A DNA stretch of 64,000 nucleotides, taken from Cyrtodaria siliqua. Lineage: Eukaryota > Mollusca > Bivalvia > Adapedonta > Hiatellidae. The notes beneath the pieces are model-generated. The model was not told where the DNA came from, did not search any database, and saw only the letters and a list, made by a program, of their open reading frames with translations. Positions within the stretch are counted from its first letter, which is position 1, and each line of letters opens with the position of its first letter. A program made the position numbers and the translations under genes. Below are positions 35,047 through 47,578 of the stretch, piece after piece. The stretch lies in NCBI GenBank assembly GCA_037043455.1, contig JAWPHD010001435.1, positions 186,001 to 250,000 of the forward strand. Reading direction: 5' to 3'.

Positions 35047-38000
35047 GGCTGTGAGCTAGTAGGAGAAACCCTCCCCCCAGGGGGAATTTTGTAGGGTAAA
35101 TTTATCTGAAAGAACCTACAGTAAGTTTCAAAATGAGACATGTGTGCCATCTGAGCGTTGGGGCTTTAGTGAGTTTTGGAGGAAAACGTTGCGTTTTTAG
35201 ACGAAAATCGCCGAAATCTGGAATAATTTTTAGAAAAAGAATGGAATATATTCGGACCAATTTGAATTGATGGAATCTTTCTCGGAACGCATCTCTACGT
35301 ATCCCACCATATAATTTATGGATCCGATACTTAAATATTGAAATTTTGGGTAAAAATGTTAAAAATTGAATAAAATCGCTGATTTCTGTAATACATTAGG
35401 GGTATTTAACTAAAAAATAGAAATATATCTAATACAATAGAAAAAAGAACTATTGTAACCTTTTTGGGCAGGGTAAGGTGCAGTAATTAAACAGAAAAAA
35501 GTTCCAAATCGCAAGATCTTTGGAAATGAATTAATTTTGGGGCGAAAAATGTGTATTGTTGTCAAAAATCGCCAGAATCTGGAATTTTTTTTTAAAATTA
35601 GTTTGAACATAAACTTATCAAATTGAAGCAATATAATGTTGTACAGCATACATATTCAAGTGTTTCCTTGCATCATATATAACATATCTGCTGACATATG
35701 TTGGAAATAAGGACTAAAATCACTTATTTCTGCAATCCATTAGAGGTATTGGGTTAAAATCTAGAAAGATATATAATACCGGTACAATAGAAAAATAGAC
35801 TGTAAGCTAGTAGGAGTAACCCTCACCACAGGGGGAATTTTGTACACCCAATTTTTCTGAAAGCCCATTATGTGAAGAGCATTCTGGAACATGTACGTGT
35901 ACCAACTGGCGACTTGGACTTTACCACGTTACCGGCATTTCGAACATGGTACATAGAGCTAGATACAGTATACGTTATAAATAGAGAAATAGCGTTGAGG
36001 GACTCTCTGCGTACGGCCACTGGGCCGACCCACAGATTTTGCGACACAACGGGGCCGGTGGCCAACTGTCGACAAAGGTCCCCAGTACATGTGGCACTCG
36101 GTAAAAGTCCATATTAGGGGAAAGGCTACCCGAGTTCGAGTCTCGAACATGGCACATAGAGCTATATACAGTTATATAGAGGATATAGCGTTGAACGACC
36201 TTCGGCCGACGGCCGCTGGGCCAACTTACAGATTGGGTGACACAACGGGACTAGTGGGCAGCCGTCGGCACAGGTTCTGGCAACGCGTGGCATTCAATCG
36301 CTAGGCTGTATCAGGGGGTAGGCAACCCGAGTTCGGATCTCGAACCTCGTAACTCACCTATAGAGCTTTATACAGTATAGTTATATATGTATATAGGAAT
36401 ATAACGTTGAGCGACCCTCGGCCAATGGCCGCTGGATCGATCCACATATTTTGTGACTCAACGGCACCGGTGGCCAGCCGTCGGCAAAGGTCCCCGCTAT
36501 GCGTGGTATTCGGTCCCTAGGCCTTATCAGGGTGAGGGCTACCCGAGTTTGAGTCTCGAACATGGCACATAGAGCTATATACAGTTATATAGAGGGAAAT
36601 AGCCTTGAACGACCTTCGGCAGATAGCCGCTCAGCCGATAGCCGCTCGGCCGACTCACATATTTTGTGACATAACGGGACAGATGGTCAGCTGTCGGCAA
36701 CGGTCCTCGCTACGTGTGGCACTCGGTACCTAGGTCGTATCAGGGGATAGGCTACCTGAGTTTGTGTCTCGAACATGCCACCTAGAGCTACATAGTAAAT
36801 AGCTTTGAGCTACCTCCAGCCGACGGTCCTCGCTACGCGTGGCACTCAGTCCCTAGGTCGTATCAGGGGGAAGGCTTCCCGAGTTTGGGTCTCGAACATG
36901 GCACCTAGAGCTATATACAGTATAGTTATATAGAAAAAAATAGCATTTAGCGACCCACAGCCGACGGCCGCTGGGCCGACCAACAGGTTTTGTGACTCAA
37001 CGGCAACGGTGGCTAGCCTCAGCAAAGGTCCCCGCTACACGTGGCACTCGGTCGCTGGACCGTATCAGGGGGGCTGGGGGTTGGGACTACCTGAGTTCGG
37101 GCCTCGAACATGGCACCTAGAGCTATATACAGTATAGTTATAGAGAAATAGCTGTTGGGCCGACCTACATATCTTGTGACACAACGGGACTATCTTGACG
37201 CGTTACAAATAAATTTCACCTAGTATACATATGCATATTATACATAGTCTAATTAATATTTTGATATATAGAAACCCTTACTTACAGACGAACACCAGTA
37301 TTTACAGCCACCTATTTGCACTAAAAAATATTTTTTTTGGTAATGCATGTGGTGTAACGTAAATTACAGAATAGTTTCATTAAGTTTGAAGCGCTTCTCA
37401 ACTTATATTAATAAAAGTACATGTATTATGTTTTTACATGGTTTTGATTTAATTTATATTCAACGTTTTTAATGTACATTGAAATTTTAATTGTAATGTA
37501 AGGTAACATAGTTTACATGCACGTTACTCACTAAAGCCCAACGCTCAGAATTGATGGCACATCTGTCTCATTTTGAAACTTATTGTATGTTCTTTCAGAA
37601 AATCATACCTTACAAAATCCCCCATGGGGGAGGTGGGTGTTTACAGCAAGCTTGTATTTGTTCGGGATGTTCTGTCCTGTCATTTTATAACAAATTCGCA
37701 TAGAGCAGGCTTGCTGGTTATAAAAGCAAATAAAATGTCAGCGTGCCATCCACTCCTTGGAAACATATGATGGGTCAATGGCAATATCACCAGGTGAGAG
37801 TAGGAATGTTCCATAGAAGAAAGACTGTTTTCTGGTATATTATTGCAGATTGGACTGCAGAAATGTTATAATATTTTCTTTCCGTTCTTTCTATGCACTT
37901 TTAATTTTTCCAATACCTCAATGTATTACAGAAATCAGCGATTTTAGTCATTTTTTCAACATTTTGCCCTAAAATATAAATACTTGAGCATATATGTTAG

Positions 38001-38983
38001 ATCTGATACAATAAATGACTTGGATATGTATAGTGTGCAACATTTTATTGCTTCAATTTGATAAGTTTATGTTCAAACTATTTTCAAAAGATAATTCCAG
38101 ATTCCGTCGAATTTTGACGGAAATACACATTTTTCGCCTGAACATTAAGGCAATATTTTAAGAATCATATGGTTCAGGACTTTTTTCTACTTAATTATTG
38201 GACCTTAGTCTAACCAAAATGTTACAATATGTCTTTATTCTATTATAATAAATATTTTTTTCTAAATTTTAACCCAATACCCCAATGGATTACAAAAATC
38301 AGTGATTTTTGTCATTGTTTCCAACATTTTGCCCTAAAATGCCAATTTTTGAGCACATATGTTATATATGATGCCAGGAGGAAAAACTAGAATATGTATG
38401 CAGTTCAACAGTCTATTGCTTCAATTTGATAAGTTTATGTTCAAACTAATTTTAAAAAATAATTCCAGATTCCGGCGATTTTTGACAAAAAAACACATTT
38501 TTCGCCCAAAAATTAAGGCATTTCCAAACATCTTGCGGTTTGGAACTTTTTTCTGTTTAATAACTTACCCTGCCCAAAAAGGTTACACTATTTCTTTTTT
38601 CTATTGTATTAGATATATTTCTTATATTAGTTAAATACCCCCAATGTATTACAGAAATCAGCTATTTTATTCATTTTTTTAACATTTTTACCCAAAATCT
38701 CAATATTTAAGTATCGGATACATAAATTATATGGTGGGACACGTAGAGATGCGTTCCGAGAAAGATTCCATCAATTCAAATTGGTTCTAATATCTACCAT
38801 TCTTTTTCTAAAAATTAATTCCGGGTTTCGGCGATTTTCGTCTAAAAACGCAACGTTTTCCCTCAAAACTCACTAAAGCCCCAACGCTCAAATGGCACAC
38901 ATGTCTCATTTTGAAACCTAATGTATGTTCTTTCAGTAAATTATACCCTACATAATCCCCCTTGGGGAAGGGGGTCTACAGCC
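35047..38983. mobile_element. 3.9 kb element with ~600-base terminal inverted repeats
   Basis: The left arm (35047-35656) and right arm (38391-38983) are inverse copies at roughly 90-95 percent identity by eye. Both start GGCTGT and share, for example, TTTCAAAATGAGACATGTGT and CTTTCTCGGAACGCATCTCT. A subterminal module containing ATTTCTGTAATACATTAGGG recurs inside each arm (near 35380 and 35723 on the left, and near 37925, 38285 and 38640 inverted on the right). A second inner copy of the tip is at about 35800 and about 37520-37650. The centre is a GC-rich tandem array. No transposase is left, so it is non-autonomous. No target-site duplication was recognised. Confidence 0.85.
35985..37190 (+). 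repeat. GC-rich ~205-220-base tandem array with tRNA-like T arm
   Basis: Five or six units, one truncated, contain GCCGACGGCCGCTGGGCCGA, TGTGACACAACGGGAC, GTGGCACTCGGTCCCTAGG and ACCCGAGTTCGAGTCTCGAA. The last phrase can form a CGAG/CTCG stem closing the seven-base loop TTCGAGT, which looks like a tRNA T arm and fits the pol III B-box form GWTCRANNC. It lies wholly within the 35047-38983 element. Open frames on both strands overlap and are not conserved in phase. Confidence 0.75.
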
Positions 38984-39998
38984 AGCTCAAGAACTATATG
39001 ATACTGCACCTCCAGAGAAGATGAAATGATAAGAATAAGTAGCTCTATATCTTTTTGATCTCTTGATGCATCGAGTATTTCAAACGGCTTGAAAAAAAAG
39101 TTCTGTCTTTCTTCTTTCTTTCTTTTCTCATTTATTTCTTTCTTTCTATCTTTTCCTACCTTTTGTGAAATTCTGATGTGCAAGCAGATGAATATTTGAA
39201 TCTGTTCTAACTACGCCCCTGCTAGGGGTGTTTTCTGGGCTTAAAAATAATTTTCTTAAAGCGTGGGCATGGATGGTTATTACGGATATTATCTGGAATA
39301 GCCCATCCCCGCCGAACAGCAATTCGTTTCCGTCTAATCACAGGGTTATGCCCCGTTGCACCCTTTTCACAGAGACTCACCCGTCCCGGAGAATATTTTA
39401 TTGAAGAGGAACCCACCTACTTTTAATAATGATTTTTTTATTTGATGATAAAGCACCTATCAGTTTATCTAATTAAAATTCAACTAATAATTTCAAAAAG
39501 GTTCATACAAGTGTGTGATATTATCAACAATCAAACGTAATGGGAAAATTATACTCTTAATATATATTTCAAAAGAAATGGTAGATATCCTGGAGACTGT
39601 GAAACAACATTTTCATTTTTTCATTAAAAAATAGGTGTGTACCATTACCATCAATCAAAATGAACGCGTGACTTTTTTTTTAATAGGTTGAAACATCCAC
39701 CCGTATTATTTATTTTATAGAATATCACATATAACACAAGGTTCTCAGTAGGTGTATTCATCATGACCATATTGAAATGTAATCATGGGAGAAAGTTTTT
39801 GATAAAATCACATTTAAAGACAACCAATTTAATGTCAAAAGGATCACGATTTCTCAAGTTCTGAAATCAGACTTGACATATAATAATTATTCAATGTCGA
39901 TGCGTTAATAGAATATATACACCACACACTTCAGCTTAATAAGAAATCCAACTGCAGATGTTTTTCTGTACCAGATTATTTAACGCAGTTCCCATTTT
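38984..39998. other. Spacer, one unassigned open stretch
   Basis: A C/T-rich CTTTCTTT tract lies at 39100-39165. The minus-strand segment 39416-39222 is GC-richer and open for 64 codons, rich in arginine and proline. I do not recognise it, and it may be a decayed mobile-element exon. The rest is AT-rich. Confidence 0.35.
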
Positions 39999-41430
39999 CA
40001 GCAGAGCTTATGCCGTCACCCGTAGTGCGGCGTCCGTCCTGTCTGTCCGTCCGTAAACTTTTTTTGTAGCGACTACTCCTCTGAAACTACTGTATGGAGT
40101 TTCATGAAACTTTACAGTAATGTTGCCCATGAAGTCTAGTTGATTCTAGCAAAAATTCATGTTGATGTGAAATCCAAGATGGCCACCAAAGGTAAAAATA
40201 GATTTTTAAAATACATGTTTGTAGCGACTACTTCTTGAAAACTATAAGTGATATTGATATGTGACTTTTTCTAAAATGATCAGCATGACATGATGTTGGT
40301 CCTTGTCGAAAATCGTTTTGATTCGACGTTAAACATGGCTGCCAGTGGCCATCTTTGTTTACATAGAGTTATTTAGTAAAGACTTGTAGCGACTACTCCT
40401 CTGAAACTGCTTGGCAGATTTTCATGAAACCTTACAGGAATATTGCTCTTTATGTCTAAATGGTCCTAGCAACATTTTAAGATGGCCAGAAATTCAAGAT
40501 GGCCACCACAGCTAAAAATAGATTTTAAAAAAAAATAAGTTTGTAGCGACTACTTCTTGAAAACTATAAGTGATATTGATATGGGACTTTTTCTAAAAAG
40601 ATCAGCGTGACATGATGTTGATCCTAGTCAAACATTATTTTGATTCGACGTTAAGCATGGCTGCAAGTGACCATCTTTGTTTACTTAGAGTTATATAGTA
40701 AACACTTGTAGCGACTAGTCCTCTAAAACTACTTGACGGATGTTCATGAAACTTCACAGGAATATTGCTTTTGATGTCTAGTTGATCCTAGAAAAGGATA
40801 GACGGAAATTCAAGATGGCAGCCACGGGTAAAAATAGATTTAAAATAAATAATTTGTAGCGACCACTTCTTGAAAACTTTAAGTAATATTGATATGGGAC
40901 TTTTCTAAAATGATCAGCATGACATGATGTTGATCCTTGTCGACATTCATTTCGATGCAATTTTAAACATAGCCGCTAGCGGCCATCTTTGTTTACATAG
41001 ATTTATATAGTAAGAACTTGTAGCGACTACTGCTCTGAAACTACTTGACTAATTTTTATGAAACTTCACAGGAATGTTGCTCTTGATGTCTAATTGATCC
41101 CAGAATTTTTTTAGGCGGTCGGAAATTCAAGATGGCTGCCACGGCTAAAAATAGATTTTCAAAATACAAGATTTTAGCAACTACTTCTTGAAAACTATAA
41201 GTGATATTGATATGGGACTTTTGCTAAAATGATTAGTATGACATGATGCTGATCCATGTCAAAAATTATTTTGATTTGACGTTAAATATGGCCGCCAGCG
41301 GCCATCTTTGTTTACATAGAGTTATATAATGAAAACTTGTAGCGACTACTCCTCTGAAACTACTTGACGGCTTTTCATGAAACTTCACAGGAATGCTGAT
41401 CTAGCTATCAAAAACCTATCAGTAGAGCTT
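39999..41430 (+). repeat. Dispersed element with ~320-base tandem units, copy 1
   Basis: TTGTAGCGACTACTCCTCTG starts units at about 40066, 40385, 40706, 41019 and 41339 (period 313-321). Each unit also has AATTCAAGATGGCCACCAC, TGATATTGATATGGGACTTT and GGCCATCTTTGTTTACATAG. The head carries CAGCAGAGC (39999) and GTCCGTCCTGTCTGTCCGTC (about 40032). The tail carries CAGTAGAGC (41420). It is non-coding. Confidence 0.85.
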
Positions 41431-42428
41431 TAAGGTCATTGACCTCTTGTTTTTTAATCAAATATTTCATTCTTTGGAGAATACATAGCTAAAAGATTAA
41501 AATACACAAAACATAACACTATTATTTATTGTGTTCGTATTTATTGAAGGATTCACTGATATATAAGATTCAAATCAAATAGCAATATAAACTTTGTAAT
41601 ATATCAATCAATTAACATGGTTTAATACAACACAATTTCTAATTGTATTCGTACTGAATTAGAAAATTACAAGACTATTATAGTTTACATAATTTAAAAC
41701 ATGAATATATTTGTTCACGGCATTAACTTTTTTTTTAAAATAAATAAATATATGTATATTTTGCTTTAAACATCAATTGAACCTAATTACAACTGTCAGT
41801 TTCAATAATTTGCATGCAAATCTATTTTCAAATGACCATTACCATACACAACGTACTTATTTTGTTTTAAGAACGTCTAACTTTAAATATTTGCAGACCA
41901 GAATTAGAATATTTGTTTTATTTGTCCCATCTATTTACATGGTCCGCAAAATACCAGTCCGCATTTTATACCATACTGGTCCGCAGTCCGCTAGTCCGCG
42001 CGTATTTGTCCGCATTTTATACCTACCGATTCTATCCTGGCATAGTATGCATAAATAGCCTTTTTCGGCTGCACATCTTGTTAATGTACATAAATTAAAT
42101 GTATCTTTAATATTTACAATCAAAATAGTAATTCTGACTAATTACTGGATTGTGTATTTGTGAAAAAAAGCAAAAATACTATTTAAGAAATATTAAATAT
42201 GTACCTGTGTTTTATCAGTAATTCTAATACACCCGCACTATATAGCCTAGTTTAAAATATCTCGTTATATTGAACGATATATCACTGTAATTTTTGCAAC
42301 GTTAGGAGAATAAGCATTGCGCATTGCACATTCCGCAGTGTAACGTATGCAACGTTAGGAGAGCAAGCACAGCAATTCGAAAGATTTCAGATGTGTGCGT
42401 TATTTTCACATTTTAGGGATATTAGAAT
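41431..42428. other. AT-rich spacer with small local repeats
   Basis: No gene. TTGTCCGCATTTTATACC-like phrases recur at about 41950-42025. GCAACGTTAGGAGA recurs near 42297 and 42349. Confidence 0.4.
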
Positions 42429-42587
42429 AGAAATAGAACATCGTGTACGGTGAATTATCTATAATATATCACGGTTTGTCGTTCTATTGTAAACAATAAT
42501 TTCAGGCTCGTGAAATTATTCTTTACAATTGAACTCCAAACCGTGATATATTAAACGATAATTCACAGTAAACGATGTTCTATTTCT
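42429..42587. mobile_element. 159-base hairpin element
   Basis: Two ~75-base imperfect arms, beginning AGAAATAGAACATCG and containing ATATATCACGGTTTG, surround a short loop (GGCTCG at about 42513). It is non-coding. Confidence 0.75.
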
Positions 42588-43135
42588 TAAATAAAATACA
42601 GTTAGGATTTCGGATGCGTAGTAAAAATCACGAATGCGTTAGCACGAGTGATTTAATTACTCGCATCCGAACGATAAAATACTGGTACGTATTTATAATT
42701 TTGATTCTAACACAACAATTACCCCCATTGTTTACGCTATTGTTGGGGCACTATATATTATCTCGGAGGTCAAGGTAATCAGGCTGCTATGTTTACAGGC
42801 TGTTCCATTGGGCACCCCCGTATTCAAAGTTCTGCGTTTCAGTACACTAGTAGTCGCGTGGCAAACAATTAAGTCACAGCTTACGTCATACAGCGCAAAC
42901 GTTCTCAGCTTGTTCAAGATACTATGTGCTGATGCATATGATGGGATCGGGGGTGTGCATGGTTTGGGAGCATGGCAAGTTTGTTGTAATTAAAATTTCA
43001 TTAAAATTACTGTTGAGTTTGTCTTCTTGACGTATATTTACAAAGACGTCATGTAACGCGGCGCTTCCAACGTTTGAAATTTACGCGGGGAATTAATGGA
43101 ACAGCTGTATTTTATCGTAGAATAACACAGCTGTC
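42588..43135. repeat. Dispersed element C, copy 1, interrupted
   Basis: Shares with 43926-44310 the parts CTCGCATCCGAACGA, CCCATTGTTTACG, TTGTTGGGGCACT, ACTGTTGAGTTTGTCTTC, and GCGGGGAATTAATGGAACAG followed by CTGTATTTTATCGTA. Here the GGGGCACT and ACTGTTGAG parts are separated by about 255 bases (42753-43008), consistent with an insertion. An incomplete inverted repeat occupies its left end. Confidence 0.65.
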
Positions 43136-43925
43136 TCTCTTCTTTGTGTATATGAACTTTTTCCTGATCTTCACAGCGTGCACGTCGAGGAGAGGGCACG
43201 CATGACACTCGGGATGAGTGTTTCAGTCTAGGGCCTTGTCAGCCCTACACTACATTACCGGGATGAGCACTATATTACTTGGGTAAATAGATGTTCGGTA
43301 CTAAAAATGCCGGTACTACTGGACTGCGAAAGTACGGGAGGGTCCAGTAGACTCGAGTGTCATGTGACCAAAAGTGAAGATGTCTCCTGCGTCCCATCAC
43401 AGCAGACACCATCTGATGTCCACATATCCTGGAAGTCAGAAGTCCGCGGGCCGGAGCCGGAGTCTAGATATCAGGGACGCAACCATAATCCCGGGTATCG
43501 AAGCGAAGGTCGAGGCCTACATTCGACAGAAGACCGAAGGTGACAGGACGTCGGGCGGTGTGTGCGGCGCAGGGGTCATACTGTGATGGGTGTGGCCCAA
43601 AAAACAGATCCCGACCAGTAGCGTATGTAGAGACGGCCAACTTAGCGGATGTAGCTTAGCGGATATAGGATACCTTGACCAGACCACTTCACCGCCACAG
43701 CGAGACCTACACACTACACAGAGCGTTTGCGACACATCATCTACAAACATACAACAGAAGCGACAACACAGCAGCAGCACTAGATCAACCAACACACTCA
43801 CCTACGACAGTCCAGACTCTATTGTGTCCATCGCGTCAGGGTTGCCTCGACGAGTTAGTTGGCGGAGGGACTATAAACCTCAGAACTACACACACACACA
43901 CACTGCTGAGGTCGTGTTACAATTA
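43136..43925. other. GC-richer island of unknown origin
   Basis: Markedly higher GC than its surroundings, with overlapping plus-strand open frames (43307-43543, 43590-43961) and a minus-strand frame. The end of the plus-strand frame (SIASGLPRRVSWRRDYKPQN at about 43877-43936) is basic and hydrophilic. No domain is recognised. It lies between two copies of element C and could be carried DNA or a decayed retroelement polyprotein. Confidence 0.4.
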
Positions 43926-44310
43926 AGAAATAATAAATATGTACCTGTGTTTTATCGGTGAATAAAATACAGTTAGGAGTTCGGATGCGTAGTAATTAAA
44001 TCACGAGTGCGTTTTATCGGTGAATAAAATACAGTTATGAGTTCGGATGCGTAGCACGAGTGATTTAATTACTCGCATCCGAACGACTAACTGTATTTTA
44101 TTCACCGATAAAATACAGGTACTTATTTATTATTTCGATTCTAAATACAATAACCCCATTGTTTACGTTTTTGTTGGGGCACTGACTGTTGAGTTTGTCT
44201 TCGTGACGTATATTTACCAAGTGACGTCATGTGGCGCCTCAAACGGATGAAATACACGCGGGGAATTAATGGAACAGCTGTATTTTATCGTAAACTGCGG
44301 TGATCGTGTT
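43926..44310. repeat. Dispersed element C, copy 2
   Basis: Starts with inverted repeats built on TTTTATCGGTGAATAAAATA and GAGTTCGGATGCGTAG (43955-44125), one partly duplicated in tandem. It continues uninterrupted through TTGTTGGGGCACTGACTGTT to GAACAGCTGTATTTTATCGT. It is the better-preserved copy of 42588-43135. Confidence 0.7.
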
Positions 44311-45870
44311 AGAATTAATAATCATAAAAACTATCTTGTTCATTTTCAGCTCAATTGATGCGGAAGAAATCAACTCTGAATTGCTTCCTTGCTGATGTAG
44401 AATGGGCATTATGGGGTAAGCTTACATCTTTCACCAATTTGGGTTCAGTTTGCTTATTTTTGCCCCAAAATCCGTTACTTTGCACGAGTTTGGTGTAGCA
44501 CTACGGGGTCGTATGCCATGCTTGGTACATTTAATAACAAGGTCCGGACTTCGCGTTGTGATTTCCATAATTTAAATTATTGCTACATATAAAACAGTCC
44601 GAACAATTACATATTCATAATACGCTATGAACATCCTGTTATATATATATGCATATCCGTTTAGTAGAGTGGTTTTTCAGTACTCCCATTTGTTAACTAC
44701 TTAAATAGTCCCTATTATTAAATGTCTTAGGTTCACAAAGTATAATAGTATTTAGAAACTTTCAAATGTTCAAATCCTTAAATTATGTAACGCTAAACAA
44801 CTGCCGTTCTATACTAGCTTCCACAGTATAGTTTAACTTATCCCACACCCTGTCTTAAACTGCAGGGATCCATCTTGTGGATACAAGAACAACTGACTCT
44901 CCACTCCCACCCGACTTTCTACTCTCGTATATACAGTCGAGCAAACAGACCTTCCTACTTAGTTCATTAATTCCTAGAACTGGTGGAGGGATTTCTAAGA
45001 ATAAGTTAGAAGGTATAACCAAATTTGGTAAACCGGAAGTAAAGTGCATAACGTCCTACCCAAATATAACGATGAGGTAACATCATATGGGCGAATCATG
45101 CCTCCTTATTTGACCATGGCTTCGGAGGTGATGACGTCAACAGAATGGTACGTGCTGGCAATATCTCAAACTTTGAGATAAGCCATGACGTATGGATCTG
45201 GAATGCGGCTAACGATCCTGGAACTGTTCCAAAGCTACGTCATCGCATTCTCTCTACTGGTATTGCCTATTTTGGATGACTCATGTTCGAATTAACATAA
45301 CCTACGTCATTCCAAAAATTAACTTGTTACCTATGCAGGTCATAGACCTGAAGGATATAAATAACCGCTAAAGCAGATAAACAATAACAGGTGTTCAGAT
45401 GATTAACCAACAACTAACTGACAGTATTAGGAAACTCCCATTGCATGATCAATTATGATACAGATTAACAGGGGTGTACTTAACTCTAATTGTGTTAGAT
45501 TTATAAACTGTTATTACGTTAAGTACAATGTCAAGGCTGTATTGTTACATTGGTTTCTGAGAATATTATTAACTCACAAACGAATGTGGTTCACAGTGTT
45601 TTCTGTTCAACTCAGTTTAGCACGATACAAGTTTGAGCTGACGATGATTTTTAGTGATTACGAGTTATCCGTCGTTAACTTTGGTTTGGTCTCTTTAAGA
45701 TGATAGGGCCTTCCTTTTTCATCCGATCTTTATCAACTTTACCAGATTGTTAATATTGGTGAAAGCTCGGAAAAGTTAGAAAACCAGCCAGATCGGACGG
45801 GAGTTATGGCCCTTTATTTACTTTAAAATGATTTATTTTGCCTCGTTACGATGATAGTCTGCATTTTTCA
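44311..45870. other. Spacer; possible promoter-like TATA segment
   Basis: No gene identified. A 67-codon frame at 44877-45080 (plus) is unlike known proteins. GGATATAAATAACC at about 45353-45366 looks like a TATA box, possibly of an old LTR, but no matching second LTR was seen. A degenerate repeat with GGGAGTTATGGCCCTTTA is at 45700-45830. Confidence 0.35.
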
Positions 45871-46224
45871 GTTGATCTCGTGAGGGATATGCAGAATAGT
45901 GATCCAGAACTTGAGGCTGGTGATCCTGGAAATCTGGAATCCGCTCTGGAAGAAGCTGAAAACTTCTATGAAGAGGAGGCAGATAATGACAATATAGGCA
46001 TTGTACATAGAAAAAAGCCAAAGAAGCCTGCAGTTCACAAGAACGTTTCAAGGACTGAAGAAGAAGAAAATGAAATTAAAATTCTTTTTAAGAAGTTTTT
46101 TGACAATACATGTAGGCCTAAACCAGATGTTTGCTTGAAGGCATCGAAAAACAATAAAACAAAATGGAGGAGTTATTCACAGAAGAAAAAAGGATGTGTT
46201 GAAAAAAAAAAGTGTTTAGAATGA
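45871..46224 (+). pseudogene. Orphan exon or gene fragment, acidic-then-basic protein
   Basis: An open frame follows a plausible splice acceptor (CATTTTTCAG ending at 45870) and has no own ATG near its start. It encodes an acidic segment (SALEEAENFYEEEADND), then basic PKKPAVHKN, EEEENEIKILFKKFFDN and a lysine-rich tail. In the last part a one-base shift would change a lysine-rich string to a more protein-like RKKDVLKKKVFRM, so the frame is probably damaged near 46150-46200. It is likely a stranded exon or part of a retrotransposed or multi-exon gene whose other exons are outside or lost. Function not recognised. Confidence 0.4.
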
Positions 46225-46499
46225 TCATGATGATTGATAAGTTACAGTAAACAGTGTGTCTGAGGCAAAGTGCTTTATAACTGTTAGCCCACACTTACTT
46301 CATATACATTATAGAGCCTTCATTTCTCAAAAGTCATTGGCACTTGGTCTATTAAAACACCTTCAGTGATAGTTTCTAGTTCTTTAATATCTTGGACATA
46401 AAGGTTCTTTCTGGTAAATATAACATAAATTCTTAGTTCATAATTAAAACCGCTAATAATGACCATTAGGTGACTTTAAAATGATATGTATGCTCGTCT
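46225..46499. other. Spacer
   Basis: AT-rich; nothing recognised. Confidence 0.3.
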
Positions 46500-47405
46500 T
46501 TTTATGGTTTCCCCACTTTGTGCTGTCTGTTTGTTTGTCTGTCTGTCTGTCTGTCTTTCACAAACTTTCTCCTGAACCACTAGCCGGATTTTAACGAAAC
46601 TTTGCAGGAATGATCAGTACCATGCCTATTTGCCCATATCATCACCATGTTCCGCTTGAATGATTTTTAATGGAGTTGTGGCCCTTGAAATGTTTTGATA
46701 TTGACACTTGGTCCGGACTAACTAGTTCTCCTGAACCCCTGTCCAGATTTCAACGAAGCCTTATTGCACATATCGTCACTGTGTTCCGGTTAAATCATTT
46801 TTGGCAGAATGATGGCCCTTTAAAAGTTTTAATACACGTTTTCCGGTATAGTTCTCCTGAACCACTGGCTGGATTTCAAAAAAACTGTAGCAAACCTAGT
46901 TGCGCATATAGTTGCTATGTTTTGATTGAATGATTTTTGGCAGAGCTATGGCCCTGTAAAGGTTTTAATGCTGTGTTTTGGTTGAATAATATTTGGCAGA
47001 GCTATGGCTCTTTAAAGGTTTTAATACATTAACAGTCCAGACTGCTCACTAGTTCTCCGAATACCCTGTCCAGATTTCGATGTAACTCGGCAAGAATGAT
47101 CTGGATCAAGCCTTGTTGTGCATATCATCGCCGTGTTACATATTATTTGGCAGAGTTATGGCCCTTTAAAGGTTTTAATACACAAAATTTGTCTGGACTA
47201 GTTCTCCTGAGCCGGATTTCGATGACACTTGGTAAGGATGTTCAGTTCAGTTCAGTACCAAGCCTAGTTGCGCATCTTATCTTTTTGTTTCATGTGAATG
47301 ATTTTTTTGCGAATTTATTGCCTTTTTCCCAGTGGTGGAGACATCAGTTTTTACTAAAAACAACCTCTATTACTTTCCAGTTCGTAAAAACAACCTCTAG
47401 TTACT
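46500..47405 (+). repeat. Dispersed repeat with ~140-base units, copy 2
   Basis: Same family as 14371-15000. A CTGT-rich head (TTTGTCTGTCTGTCTGTCTG at about 46533) precedes units with TTCTCCTGAACC, GAATGATCAGTACCA and GGCCCTTTAAAGGTTTTAAT. It ends in CATCAGTTTTTACTAAAAAC. The first full units are best conserved, and later ones carry deletions. Confidence 0.75.
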
Positions 47406-47578
47406 TTCCGGTTTGTATACAGTTTGTATACATTGTTTCACATTTATCTTTGTTTTGGGAGTTATATTTGATGACCATTAAAATAACCACTTTCATGTGC
47501 TTCATTTATTTTGTTTATCTAGAAGATTTGTAAGATATTGTTGCTGTATTTTTGTCATGCTAACCGCCCATTACTGTT

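Noticed and set aside
35872..36563. Overlapping 60-81 residue frames in the GC-rich repeat
   Set aside because: They are out of phase between units and present on both strands, so they are not conserved as protein.
39222..39416. Arginine-rich 64-codon minus-strand frame
   Set aside because: It is too short, has no recognisable domain, and lies in a region without splice or promoter support.
45353..45366. TATA-box-like GGATATAAATAACC as an LTR promoter
   Set aside because: No matching second LTR, primer-binding site or coding region was found nearby.
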